Origin: Chara braunii
Lineage: Eukaryota; Streptophyta; Charophyceae; Charales; Characeae
NCBI GenBank assembly: GCA_003427395.1
Contig: BFEA01000977.1
Location: forward strand, 160,301-185,305
Reading direction: 5' to 3'
DNA length: 25,005 nt
In this document: one piece after another, positions 1 to 7,735 of the stretch
Numbering within the stretch: position 1 is the stretch's first letter
Layout: each line of letters begins with the position of its first letter
Made by a program: the position numbers and the translations under genes
The notes under the pieces: model-generated
Databases searched by the model: none
What the model was told of the DNA's origin: nothing
What the model saw: only the letters and a program-made list of their open reading frames with translations

Positions 1-158
1 AGACCGGGGGCAAGAAGACCAGGGGCAAAGCCCCCCTATTGCGTAGCGTGTGTCGAGTTGGACACCGATATGGTTCCAAGCCTTGCTGGGGTGGAGTGGA
101 TATCAGGACCGATACCGATACCGACATGGTTCCAAAGACGAGCACTGTACCCCTGTGT

Positions 159-215
159 CCTGGTTGTGTCGGTTAAGAGACTTAAATCCTCTTGAGGCCT
201 AGGTCGCCAGTTCAA
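159..215 (+). pseudogene. tRNA-Leu(UAA)-like remnant
   Basis: The stretch reads like part of a eukaryotic tRNA-Leu: a D-arm-like 'ggttaag', an anticodon region 'gacttaaatcc' resembling that of tRNA-Leu(UAA) with one base missing, a short extra arm, and a degraded B box 'agttcaaa'. No acceptor stem closes around it. It is more likely a decayed tRNA or the head of a tRNA-derived SINE than a working gene. A second B-box-like 'gttcgaatcc' lies at about 367-376 without a visible A box. The phrase 'atggttccaa' occurs near 70 and near 126, so the left edge also holds short direct repeats. Confidence 0.3.
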
Positions 216-439
216 AAGCGAATACAGGAAAACAAAAGAAGGATACAGTGTTCGTCTGTCTGTCCTGACTGCGTGCGTGTGATCTAACGGCTCGGCTATC
301 TCGGCTCCTTGTTGTTTCTGATGAACTAAGTGGAGTGCCGTCGACATATGGACAACAAGGTTGCCAGTTCGAATCCGTACATCCGTACTTGCATGCGGGC
401 GGGCCTGGGGCCAAATGTACGGATCCATAACTACTGAGC

Positions 440-548
440 CACCTTCTTTCCCCGAATACAACGTATGGTCATTATAGCTCAAATGACCGTATCTTTCAGT
501 CTAAATACAGCTATAATGACCCTACGTTGTATTCGGGGGAAGAAGGTA
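440..548. mobile_element. HP-A hairpin element, copy 1
   Basis: A 109-bp inverted repeat. The left arm begins 'accttctttccccgaatac' and the right arm ends 'gtattcgggggaagaaggt', its near-exact reverse complement. The arms run about 37 bases and continue as imperfect pairing toward a short centre. Five other copies or parts lie in this window, so this is a dispersed family of MITE or foldback type. It encodes no protein. Just downstream, 'gccagttggtagccc' (about 551-565) resembles the start of the tRNA-like module that follows HP-A at 7653 and 11,274. Confidence 0.85.
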
Positions 549-846
549 CGCCAGTTGGTAGCCCTTTCCTTCCGTATTCTGTATTCGTCTCTTTTTTTCT
601 CACATACGACGTGCATTTTGCTCGAGAGCCCCTCTTCTTTCCGTATTTGATTCTGTTCACCCCTACAGCAGTAATACCCCTTGCTAGATTTTTTTTTATT
701 TTTTTTTTTGGAACCATTGCTAGATTTGCATATCTGCTGTAGAGGGTAGATTTGCACTAAGCCCATTATAGCCCAAGATGACCCTGTGTAGAATTTTTTT
801 TCCCCATTTCTTCTTTTTTTTCTTTTCAAAATGGGCAACGGCCTTG
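549..846. other. No gene seen: T-rich spacer
   Basis: Apart from the possible tRNA-like stub at its start, this stretch holds T-rich runs (near 689-710 and 795-830) and no convincing coding or RNA gene. The open frames on either strand have no recognisable domain. Confidence 0.5.
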
Positions 847-859
847 AGATATCATCGTC

Positions 860-957
860 TTCCTTCGGGACATCCGTTCAAATTGGAACGATACAGAGTA
901 GATTAGCAAGGCCCCTGCGCAAGGATGACACGCATAAATCGAGAAATGGTCCAAATT
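860..957 (+). ncRNA. U6 snRNA retrocopy, near full length, with target-site duplication
   Basis: The body matches plant-type U6 spliceosomal RNA almost from end to end: the 5' stem 'ccttcgggacatccg', the conserved 'aattggaacgatacagag', a one-base variant of the ACAGAG/AGATTAGCA core, 'gcccctgcgcaaggatgacacgca', and the 3' end 'gaaatggtccaaatt'. An A-rich tail with scattered G follows (957-981). The 13-base 'agatatcatcgtc' flanks the unit at 847-859 and 982-994, as expected for target-primed reverse transcription by a LINE. No plant-type upstream sequence element or TATA box at the usual spacing is visible upstream, so it is probably a processed pseudogene, although its RNA sequence is well preserved. 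Confidence 0.92.
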
Positions 958-1057
958 AAAAAAAAAGAAAAAGAAAAAAAAAGATATCATCGTCAAGCTG
1001 ACAGCGGCCGCAGGTATTCAGAATTATTAACTTATATTATTTTGTTTATCTGACTGC

Positions 1058-1166
1058 ATCTGGATTCCAACTTCTTGGGTCTGTATTTCAACAATTTGTC
1101 GGGTGTGTTTCAACAATTTGTTGGGTGTATTTCAACAATTTGTTGGATGTACCAACCGTGCTAGGC
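1058..1166 (-). mobile_element. tRNA-like module (minus strand) with internal triplication
   Basis: Read on the minus strand, it has an A-box-like 'tagcacggttggtaca' (1148-1163), then 'aacaaattgttgaaatac', and a B-box-like 'gttggaatcc' (1062-1071). The same order recurs at 5190, 7653, 10,469 and 11,274. Here the middle segment, about 24 bases, is present three times in tandem on the plus strand (1085-1147, 'tcaacaatttgttgggtgt' type). No acceptor stem is visible, so this is a tRNA-derived repeat and not a tRNA gene. Confidence 0.5.
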
Positions 1167-1208
1167 CCAGTGTTTTTTGTCTTTTTTTCGGAATTGCGCA
1201 GAGTCTTA

Positions 1209-1240
1209 TCTCGATTTATGCGTGCCATCCTTGCGCAGGG
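1209..1240 (-). pseudogene. U6 snRNA fragment (minus strand)
   Basis: The reverse complement reads 'ccctgcgcaaggatggcacg' followed by 'cataaatcgaga', the central and 3' part of U6 with few changes. The 5' half of U6 is missing. In its place stands the HP-B hairpin that begins at about 1239, so the hairpin appears to have landed in, or joined to, an existing U6 copy. Confidence 0.75.
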
Positions 1241-1412
1241 CTGTGGTCCCACTAGCAAAGGGGACAGGATAGAAATCCTGAATCTGGCTATGTTTTATGC
1301 AGAGATACAGAAAAGCAGTTCTATCTCAATTTCCTCCTGCTCCTCTCCTCAAACACGTCCAGATTCAGGCATTCAATCCTATGCTCTTTGCTAATGGGAC
1401 CACGGCCCAGGA
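1239..1412. mobile_element. HP-B hairpin element, copy 1
   Basis: An imperfect inverted repeat. The left arm contains 'ggtcccactagcaaag' and 'cctgaatctgg'; the right arm contains 'cgtccagattcagg' and 'ctttgctaatgggacc', which pair back on the left. The total length is about 170 bases. The loop carries 'tatgcagagatacagaaaag', also found in the copy at 5538. It is noncoding and belongs to the family with copies at 5250 and 5538, a half-arm array at 5697-6051 and a decayed copy at 16,213. Confidence 0.8.
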
Positions 1413-1418
1413 GCCATG

Positions 1419-1419
<1 letters not shown>

Positions 1420-1503
<84 letters not shown>
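1420..1503. repeat. (TC)n then (TG)n microsatellite
   Basis: About 36 TC units are followed directly by about six TG units. The tract starts within ten bases of the right end of HP-B copy 1. Open reading frames through it (Ser-Leu repeats on the plus strand, Arg-Glu on the minus strand) are products of the repeat. Confidence 0.97.
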
Positions 1504-1842
1504 ATCGTTCCAATTTTTTAACGGCTGTCCCGACGGACAGACACTGTATTTCTGGGACGCTGGAGCCTTTTCCCAGCAGGCGTTGCTCCCCTATAATAGA
1601 CTGGACCCATCGACAGCGCAAACCAACCCCACCCCCCGCCACCCCCAAAAATAAAAAAAAGAAGACGAAGACAACAACGACTAAGAAGAAGAAGAACAAC
1701 AACAAGAACAAGGAGAACAGGAACTAGACAGACGGAAGGGCAAAGAAAGGAGAAATCCTCCCCCCAAAAAAAAAAAAAAAAAAAAAAAAAAGAAATCCTC
1801 CCTAATAATTAAGACAACTTTTTCTTGTTAAAAAAGAAAAAA
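1504..1842. other. No gene seen: A-rich spacer
   Basis: Holds a C-rich patch (1620-1650), an A/G/C simple region (1650-1730) and an A22-type run near 1768-1792, with the word 'agaaatcctcc' on both sides of the A-run (near 1750 and 1791). Nothing here looks like a gene. Confidence 0.5.
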
Positions 1843-2161
1843 GGGATAATTTGCAAAATACCCCTATAAGTTCGGATATATGCCAACATGCCCCTAAAAG
1901 ATGTGGGTAGAGCGGAATACCCCTCTGACACAAAAAATGTTTTGCAAAATGCCCCTGGCATCGGTTGGACCCGCCGTCTTTGCAAAATACCCCTACCGGG
2001 TACTGTCCATCTTTGCAAAATGTCCCGGTACTTGTGAACTTTTCCGTGCCCCTGTTTATTATCGTTTTACCCCTACCGGCCCAGGTCATCTTTGCATTTT
2101 GCCCCCTGGCTGTTGGAGGCCGACAACTGCCCTTTCCAGGCCCAAGGCTACCCTGTAGATA

Positions 2162-2164
<3 letters not shown>

Positions 2165-2230
<66 letters not shown>
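2165..2230. repeat. (CA)n microsatellite
   Basis: CA tract with one interruption ('acaacac'). It lies inside the Mutator-like element. Confidence 0.97.
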
Positions 2231-2434
2231 GAACGGACAGAAGAACACCTCCCCACGCACTACATGTTGAGATGCACACGACTTGATGGTGAGCAAACAC
2301 AGTCTTCGTATAGTCACTTGTTCTCATCACCCCCTTTTTCCACCCCCGATCAGCAACAACTAAGCGTCACCCACGCTACAGATTCCTTATCGCTCATTCC
2401 CACAAGTTAAACCTATGAACACGTCTGCCACTGG

Positions 2435-2437
<3 letters not shown>

Positions 2438-2503
<66 letters not shown>
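2438..2503. repeat. (TC)n-(TA)n compound microsatellite
   Basis: A TC tract passes directly into a TA tract. It lies inside the Mutator-like element. Confidence 0.95.
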
Positions 2504-3073
2504 CTTTCTTTCTTTTCCCATCTTTGTGCCACCTGTTACCCCGTTCCAGTGTTCCACAGGTAAAAAATGCCACGCAGACAAAATCGGCAGCAACCGCTGC
2601 AGTCTCTCCTGCACCTCAGAATCCCGCAAACCCATTCGAGTGACCTCCGCCAAAATGCATCAAATTTTGTTTTCTTCATGGTAGTCGAAGCCATTTTTCT
2701 TGTGAGGGTTGTATCACAGTATCATCACAGCATGCCACGGGACTAGATTATTCCACGTGGCCTATTCTTATGAAAAGGGCCCGAGGGGCAGATGGAAACC
2801 GTTTTTTCACGAGAAAAGGTCATTTCGGCGGAAGTATCCCATATCCACATAGAGGACGATCAAGATTGATCACCCCTGGAGGCTGATGTTCGAAAGAAAA
2901 AAAGGAAAACCATCAATCGCGATTACAAACCGGACATTGCCCCGAAACTGACCGGCCCTAGGAGAGAATGCACGGCCATTATGCCTGTAGTTTTTGGGAG
3001 CAACTTTCTGTCTACATATACAGATAATGGGCGTGCATTCTATTGGGGGGAAGGCACTGTCGTTTTAGCAGTT

Positions 3074-3100
3074 GCGGTGTGTGTGTGGGTGTGTGTGTGG

Positions 3101-3142
<42 letters not shown>

Positions 3143-3143
3143 A
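3074..3143. repeat. (TG)n-(GA)n compound microsatellite
   Basis: A GTGTGTGG-type tract becomes pure TG and then GA. It mirrors the CA and TC tracts in the left half of the same element, so purine/pyrimidine polarity is reversed between the halves. Confidence 0.95.
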
Positions 3144-3213
3144 GGGGAGCGGGATAGCTGGAGCGAATAGTGGGGCGGAATAACAGGATAGCATGGCGGG
3201 ATAGCGGGAGTGG

Positions 3214-3215
<2 letters not shown>

Positions 3216-3270
<55 letters not shown>
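3216..3270. repeat. (GA)n microsatellite
   Basis: About 26 GA units directly after 'cacacac'. The sequence between this and the previous tract repeats 'gggatagc' and 'gcggaataacaggatagc' variants, a small imperfect tandem (3150-3205). Confidence 0.95.
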
Positions 3271-3272
<2 letters not shown>

Positions 3273-3931
3273 TGCAGAGTGGCTAGTAGGAAGATTTTAG
3301 ACATGGTGATGTGGCATAGGAGGAGAACTCGGAGGAATGGGAGGGAGGAGTTGGAGCTGGGGAACCAGGGTGGAGCCAGGACGGTGAATGAAGCTGTGGC
3401 ACACCACGTGAGACAGAGGCAGAGTCTTGGAACGAGTGTGAAAGTTTGAATCACGGAGGCGAACTGCCACGCCTACGGGCCTTGGTATTGTGCAAAGTTT
3501 GCCCACCGGGTATGGAGGGCAAACGGGGTAAAACAGGGTGCAGGCCCAGGCCCCAACGAGGCAGTCCAGATTGCAAATTTGCACGCTGTCCTGACAGGGC
3601 AAAACACAAAGATTTGGATTTAGGCCCAAAAGGGCACTCCCCTCTACCCACATCTTTTAGGGGCATTTTGGCATATATCTGAACTTGTATTTCGCAAATT
3701 ATCCCAAGAGAAAAGAAGGGAGAGAGAAAATCTCCCAACTGCCTTGAAGTTCCTTCCACAAGCAAGGATGGATGGAAAGCACTTTATTCTCCCAAAAAAA
3801 CAAAAAAAAAAGCACTTTATTTGAAAATTTTTACCTTTTTTTTTAAAAAAAAGGGGGGAGAACAGACTGGTGTAGAAATCTTCACTCGAAATCGGAAAAA
3901 ATGGGACCGTTCCCTTTTACGAGAAAAGGGC

Positions 3932-4216
3932 CTCACTCCACTACTCTCCAAATGTGCAAAACGGGAATGAATCTTCCGCTAAACATGGAAAGATACACCA
4001 CTACTCTCCAAATGTGCAAAACGAGAATGAATCTTCCGCTAAACATGGAAAGATACACCGCACTGAATGTTTGTTTGAATTTCGTGCAAAACGAGCAGAG
4101 GGCCTCGCTCCACTACTCTGCAAATGTGGAAAAGGAGAGTGAATCTACTGCTAAACATGGAAAGATACACCGCCATGATCTTTGTCCTTTGTGCAGGTAG
4201 TGAGTAGTGGAGCGAG
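3932..4216. mobile_element. HP-C hairpin element with exact 60-bp tandem duplication
   Basis: The complete unit is 4104-4216. Its termini are a perfect 15-bp inverted repeat, 'ctcgctccactactc' (4104-4118) and its complement (4202-4216). Inside lie 'gaatctactgctaaacatgg' and 'aaagatacaccgccatgatc', the family signature. Upstream, 3941-4000 and 4001-4060 are a head-to-tail repeat of exactly 60 bases differing at about one position. Both carry the left half of the unit ('ctccaaatgtgcaaaacg'). It is noncoding. Related copies lie at 11,877, 14,440, 15,714, 15,900 and 16,408. Confidence 0.8.
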
Positions 4217-4319
4217 CTCAAATCTCCGTCAAAAAAAAAAAAAAAAAAAAAATTCCGGCTGTCCAAGTGGAACCTGAAATACGTTTCGTTCTGTTCTTTT
4301 TTTTTGTTTCTTTTTTTCT

Positions 4320-4452
4320 AATTTGGACCTTCTTTTTTTTTTCTTTTTTTTCGACCATTTCTCGATTTATGCGTGTCACCCTTGCGCAGGGGCCATGCTA
4401 ATCTTGTCTAGGTTCTCTGTATCGTTCCAATTTTAACAGATGTCCCGAAGGA
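4320..4452 (-). ncRNA. U6 snRNA retrocopy (minus strand) with target-site duplication and split 3' end
   Basis: The reverse complement runs from 'tccttcgggacatctg' through 'aaaattggaacgatacagag', a 9-base insertion 'cctagacaa', then 'gattagcatggcccctgcgc' and 'gacacgcataaatcgagaaa'. The terminal 'ggtccaaatt' of U6 is not adjacent: an A/G tract of about 24 bases separates it (4330-4351), and a second A-rich tail follows. The 13-base 'ctgaaatacgttt' flanks the whole unit at 4274-4286 and 4453-4465, so the body plus both A-rich pieces entered as one retroinsertion. It is probably non-functional. Confidence 0.9.
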
Positions 4453-4473
4453 CTGAAATACGTTTTTCGGAGA

Positions 4474-4592
4474 GCATACTCACACTAGCAGTTTTGAGAA
4501 TGCATCTGGCTGCAATGCCGGCCGAACCTGAATGAATCTGACCGCAATCACGTCCAGAGCTTTATCGAAAGTCCCAGCGTGAGTACAACGCC
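4474..4592. mobile_element. HP-D hairpin element, copy 1
   Basis: A loose inverted repeat. Its left part 'gcatactcacactagcag' pairs imperfectly with the right part 'gcgtgagtacaacgc', and inner parts also pair ('ctggctgcaatgccgg' against 'gaccgcaatcacgtccag'). The reverse complement aligns with 8034-8170 ('agctctg.acgt.attgcggtcagat.cattc'), which supports a real dispersed family. Confidence 0.55.
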
Positions 4593-4627
4593 TGGATACA
4601 AGTCGCGGATCTTACCTCCTCCCTCTC

Positions 4628-4745
4628 AGGGCCTAGTTGCACCACTTGCCATCCCACCAACATCTTGAATGAATCTGGACATCATTTTCTCCAGATGCAT
4701 TCAAAATCTTGCCGGATAGATGGCGACTAGTGCAACTACGCCCTC
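4628..4745. mobile_element. HP-D-related hairpin element, copy 2
   Basis: The left arm 'agggcctagttgcaccactt' and right arm 'gcgactagtgcaactacgcc' are inverted matches. They continue inward as 'catcttgaatgaatctgga' against 'tccagatgcattcaaaatct'. The arms are about 55 bases and the loop is short. It is noncoding. Confidence 0.75.
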
Positions 4746-4786
4746 AAACAGTACCGTCTCTGGATCTCGCCTCACCACTTACCAAA

Positions 4787-4789
<3 letters not shown>

Positions 4790-4820
<31 letters not shown>
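4790..4820. repeat. Poly-T run
   Basis: About 28 consecutive T. No retrocopy body is recognisable on the minus strand 5' of this A-tail-like tract, so its origin is open. Confidence 0.9.
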
Positions 4821-4822
<2 letters not shown>

Positions 4823-5040
4823 TAGCATAGTTTCATTATAATGGCAAACGGAGGCCGGGAATCCCTCCACATCTCAACCCGGAAGAGAGAACCAAGCCTC
4901 AAGGACGCTAACTGGAAACCGGGTCCAGTGTCCCATGCTCCTATCAACAATCTTGCTATTTCTGAAAAAAGGGAAAAAGGACAATTGAAATCTACCAAAA
5001 GACACAAGGTTTTTTTTTTTTTTTTGAATCTCGTAGTCTT

Positions 5041-5118
5041 TGATATCGAATAAAATTGGAACGATACACAGAATGAAGATTAGCATGGCCCCCAACGATG
5101 ACACGCATAAATCGAGAA
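5041..5118 (+). pseudogene. U6 snRNA fragment
   Basis: Matches U6 from a degraded 5' part ('gatatcgaataaaattgg') through 'aacgatacacagaatgaaga', 'ttagcatggcccc' and 'gatgacacgcataaatcgag'. The segment 'tgcgcaagg' is replaced by 'caac', and the 3' end is cut at 'gcataaatcgaga'. A T-rich tract follows instead of an A tail. 'atagtact' occurs just after the fragment and again after the T tract, but it does not bracket the U6 body, so no target duplication is assigned. Confidence 0.8.
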
Positions 5119-5189
5119 TAGTACTTTCTTTCTTTCTTTTTTTTTTTTTTCTTTTTTTTTTTGGATATAGTACTATTTCACTCATCTGC

Positions 5190-5256
5190 ATCCAGCCGAG
5201 TTCGAACCTCGATCGGTATTTCAACAGTTCAGGGCGGAGGTCAACAGTTCAGGGCG
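5190..5256 (-). mobile_element. tRNA-like module (minus strand), A box lost
   Basis: The reverse complement reads 'ccctgaactgttgaaatacc' followed by a B box 'gaggttcgaactcgg' (plus 5197-5211), the same order as at 7653. The A-box side is replaced by a direct 20-base duplication ('tcaacagttcagggcggagg' type, 5221-5260) that runs straight into HP-B copy 2. Confidence 0.5.
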
Positions 5257-5420
5257 GAGGTCCCACTAGCAAAGAGGATCGGATCGAATGCCTGAATCTG
5301 GACGTGTTTGTGGAGGTGCAGGAAATCGAGATTGAACTGGTTTTCTGCATCTCTGCATAAAACTCGTCCACGTTCAGGCATTCGATCCGATCCTCGTTGC
5401 TAGTGGGACCTCCACCCTGG
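5250..5420. mobile_element. HP-B hairpin element, copy 2 (best preserved)
   Basis: The left arm runs from 'cagggcggaggtcccactag' through 'gatcggatcgaatgcctgaa' to 'ctggacgtgtt'. The right arm 'aactcgtccacgttcaggca' through 'gctagtgggacctccaccct' is its reverse complement over nearly 60 bases with only a few mismatches. Pairing extends past 'ggtccc' into 'cagggcgga', so the true terminus may lie outside the ggtccc that is common to all copies. It is noncoding. Confidence 0.85.
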
Positions 5421-5537
5421 AGGTGACCGCAAATGCCCTTATTTATTTTATCGCATTTTCTTCGAAAATTGGCAAACTTTCGTTCCACAAAAAAGTTCTT
5501 GCACAATTTGTGGATGGCGCCGTCTGACCACGGCCGA

Positions 5538-5696
5538 GGTCCCACTAGCAAAGAGGATTGAATCAAGCTCATGAATCTGGACGTGTTCTACGCAGAGATG
5601 CAGAAGAGCAGTTCAATCTCGATTTCCTGCACCNCTCCATAAACTCGTCCAGATTCAGCCATTAGATCCGATCCTCTTTGTTACCGTAGTGGGACC
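5538..5696. mobile_element. HP-B hairpin element, copy 3
   Basis: The left arm 'ggtcccactagcaaagagga' pairs with the right arm 'tcctctttgttaccgtagtg' plus 'ggacc'; the right arm has a short insertion. The loop holds 'cgcagagatgcagaagagca', shared with copy 1. Position 5634 is an undetermined base (N), so the assembly is uncertain here. Confidence 0.8.
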
Positions 5697-6051
5697 ACAC
5701 GCCCCCACCAAGTACCAAAGCCCCATTTCCTGCACCTCTCCATAAACTCAAATCTCGATTTCCTGCACCTCTCCACCTCTCCATAAACTCAAATCTCGAT
5801 TTCCTGCTCCTCTCCATAAACTCGTCCAGATTCCGCCACTCGATCCGATCCTCGGGCCACGCCCCAGCCAAGTACCAAAGCCCCATTTCCTGCACCTCTC
5901 CATAAACTCGTCCAGATTCAGCCATTCGATCCGATCCTCGGGCCACGCCCCAGCCAAGTACCAAACCCCATTTCCTGCACCTCTCCATGAACTCGATCTC
6001 GATTCCCTGCACCTCTCCATAAACTCGTCCAGATTCAGCCATTCGATCCGA
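5697..6051. repeat. Tandem array built from HP-B right arms
   Basis: Repeated units contain 'aagtaccaaagccccatttc', 'ctgcacctctccataaactc', 'gtccagattcagccattcga' and 'ccgatcctcgggccacgccc'. The longer period is about 86 bases; a shorter internal period of about 31 bases ('tctcgatttcctgcacctct') occurs two to three times. The sequence is the right half of HP-B plus a new spacer, multiplied head to tail, with no matching left arms. Open minus-strand frames through it repeat Phe-Met-Glu-Arg and are by-products of the array. Confidence 0.85.
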
Positions 6052-6583
6052 CTGCCGCGACCTTGTCCCATCCGAAAGGATTTCGCTAACAGCAGTCCCA
6101 AACCCCGAATCATGCCTCTACACGCAATGCTTTTTTTTCTTTTTTTTTTTTCGGTCGTACTCTCCACTCGAGGAGAGCTTGTAATTCAACACCAGGCACC
6201 ATAATTTCTCAATGTATCAGAGAGCCACGATCGGCTGAACGAGGTAAAACACGAGCAATCATAATCCATGACAACAGGAGAGGAGATGAGACAAGGACGT
6301 CACCACAATTTCTCAGTGTTTTTGAACAGCGCGATGTTGAAAGAGAACTTTTCATCTCGAGCAGTTGCTACGTCGAGGAGAAGTCAAGATTTCAATAAGA
6401 AGCTGCTATATCGAGAGAGAGGCCGGGGCGGGAAGGAGGGGGAGAGGGAGGGAGGGGAGGAGAAGTGATGTACGGTGATGTAAGAAGGACAAGAGAGAAA
6501 GAAGAAAACAAAGGAGGAAGATCGAATTCGATTTTCGTGGATTTCTTTCTCTTTTGTTTTCCACATTATCGATTTGTCATTGT
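6052..6583. other. No gene seen
   Basis: T-run at 6129-6151 and a G/A-rich stretch at 6415-6470. No recognisable domain, RNA or repeat family. Confidence 0.5.
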
Positions 6584-6587
6584 ACCG

Positions 6588-6650
6588 ACACACACACACA
6601 CAAAGACACACACACACACACACACACGCATACACGCACACACACACAAC
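6588..6650. repeat. (CA)n imperfect microsatellite
   Basis: CA units interrupted by 'aaag' and 'cgcatacacg'. Flanking 6651-6940 shows no gene; an A10 run sits at 6767-6776. Confidence 0.95.
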
Positions 6651-6943
6651 CTCCCGATGAATCGGTGAAAGTCCGACGAAACAGTCTGTTTGGCACAGTC
6701 ATGCTTTTTGTTTTTGAGTGTATAGCGAATACGACAAAACACACAGCCATACACACACCCCCACCAAAAAAAAAAACCGAGATCCATCAGCCAGTCAACC
6801 GTGAGAAATCTGCAACGGTTCAGAAACGCTACCCAATGCTGCTTCTCCAACGACCGATGATCGTCCGTTTCATCAATCAATATAACAGTACTACGTAATC
6901 CAGAAAATAACAACGGCCGACGGTACGGTCGCGCGCACAGGCA

Positions 6944-6947
<4 letters not shown>

Positions 6948-7013
<66 letters not shown>

Positions 7014-7058
7014 TGGGAGTCAGCATATTCTCATTGAACGAGAGGAGTAAGAGAGAAT

Positions 7059-7142
<84 letters not shown>

Positions 7143-7190
7143 TAAGAGAGAATGGGAGTCAGCATATTCTCATTGAACGAGAGGGAACAG
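6948..7190. repeat. (GA)n tracts inside a direct repeat
   Basis: Two GA tracts (6948-7010 and 7060-7140) alternate with two copies of the roughly 40-base phrase beginning 'gagagaatgggagtcagcat' (7007-7046 and 7147-7186). The block looks like a duplication formed through the GA tract. Confidence 0.9.
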
Positions 7191-7520
7191 GAGGGGAAAT
7201 AGAGGAGCGCTGACCAGGCAGGAAACGTAACTGGACCAGAAAATGGAGGAGACGATCCCAGGGGAGGAGAGTGAAGGGAAGGGGAGCGATACGAAGGGGA
7301 GAGGAGGGGAGGGGAGGGGAGGAAAGACCTCCGGTCTGCTGAATTGCTAGAAACGGGAATGCAGCGCGCGCGAGCCGAGGAAACGAAGAACAAGAGCAAA
7401 ATGAACAAATTACAAGGAGAGGGAAGAGGTGGGCGAGAAATAAAACAAATAAATTAATACTAAAACAAAGGAAGGAGGGGCAAAACAAAAGAAGCCTGTG
7501 CAAAGACAGTCGCTTGCTAC
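7191..7520. other. No gene seen: purine-rich plus strand
   Basis: Strongly purine-rich from 7195 to 7330 ('gaggggaggggaggggagga' type), then mixed A-rich sequence. No convincing coding potential on either strand. Confidence 0.5.
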
Positions 7521-7570
7521 AAGAAAACGGGATCGAGACATGGCCAAGAAAACGGGATCGAGACATGGCC
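7521..7570. repeat. Perfect 25-bp tandem duplication
   Basis: The unit starts 'aagaaaacgggatcgagaca' and ends 'tggcc'. Two exact head-to-tail copies, so it is recent or under conversion. Confidence 0.95.
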
Positions 7571-7610
7571 ACGAATGCTCAGGAAACTTCGATTGAAATA
7601 AATAATAAAA

Positions 7611-7707
7611 TCAGCTATAATGACCGTACGTTGTATTCGGGGGAAGAAGGTAGTAGCTCAGTTGGTACACCCCTGAACTGTTGAAATACAGACCTCAGAT
7701 CGAATCC
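7611..7707 (+). mobile_element. Composite: HP-A right arm joined to tRNA-like module
   Basis: 7611-7652 is the right arm of HP-A ('cagctataatgaccgtacgt' to 'gggggaagaaggta'). The A-box-like 'tagctcagttggta' follows at 7653, then 'cacccctgaactgttgaaat', 'acagacctca' and the B-box-like 'gatcgaatcc' (7698-7707). A and B box spacing is near that of a tRNA. The anticodon-loop position could read GAA (Phe), but the stems are poor. The same junction recurs at 11,181-11,330. The left HP-A arm is absent here. Confidence 0.65.
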
Positions 7708-7735
7708 ACATTCTATCATATCACGTGAAAAGACT

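Larger units (their letters stand above)
1843..3705. mobile_element. Non-autonomous Mutator-like (MULE-type) element, 1.86 kb
   Basis: The ends form long terminal inverted repeats. Left 1843-1925 begins 'gggataatttgcaaaatacc'; right about 3630-3705 ends 'gcaaattatccc'. The two match over roughly 75 bases with a six-base gap and a handful of changes. The 9 bases outside each end, 'aagaaaaaa' and 'aagagaaaa', could be a 9-bp target duplication with one mismatch, which fits Mutator-like elements, but the A-rich context makes this weak. A subterminal motif 'ttgcaaaatacccct' and variants recur near 1850, 1941, 1979 and 2013. The interior has no transposase-like frame, only simple repeats and unique-looking DNA, so it would depend on an autonomous partner. 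It could also be two inverted solo ends. Confidence 0.6.

Noticed and set aside
36-482. Minus-strand frame of 148 codons
   Set aside because: It crosses the tRNA-like remnant and the HP-A arm, has no domain and no homologue I recognise.
860-957. Functional U6 snRNA gene
   Set aside because: The target duplication and A-rich tail mark it as a retrocopy, and no plant-type upstream sequence element with TATA at the normal spacing is visible upstream.
1297-1727. Ser-Leu and Arg-Glu repeat proteins over the TC tract
   Set aside because: They are direct translations of the dinucleotide repeat in several frames. The same applies at 2148-2330, 3065-3454, 6554-6668, 7013-7408 and 13,162-13,868.
5662-6167. 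Repetitive minus-strand proteins (Phe-Met-Glu-Arg repeats)
   Set aside because: They are translations of the HP-B half-arm array. Repeat periods that are near multiples of three keep the frames open by chance.
7653-7707. Functional tRNA-Phe gene
   Set aside because: The boxes and a GAA-like anticodon position are suggestive, but D and anticodon stems pair poorly, no acceptor stem closes, and several copies exist as repeats.
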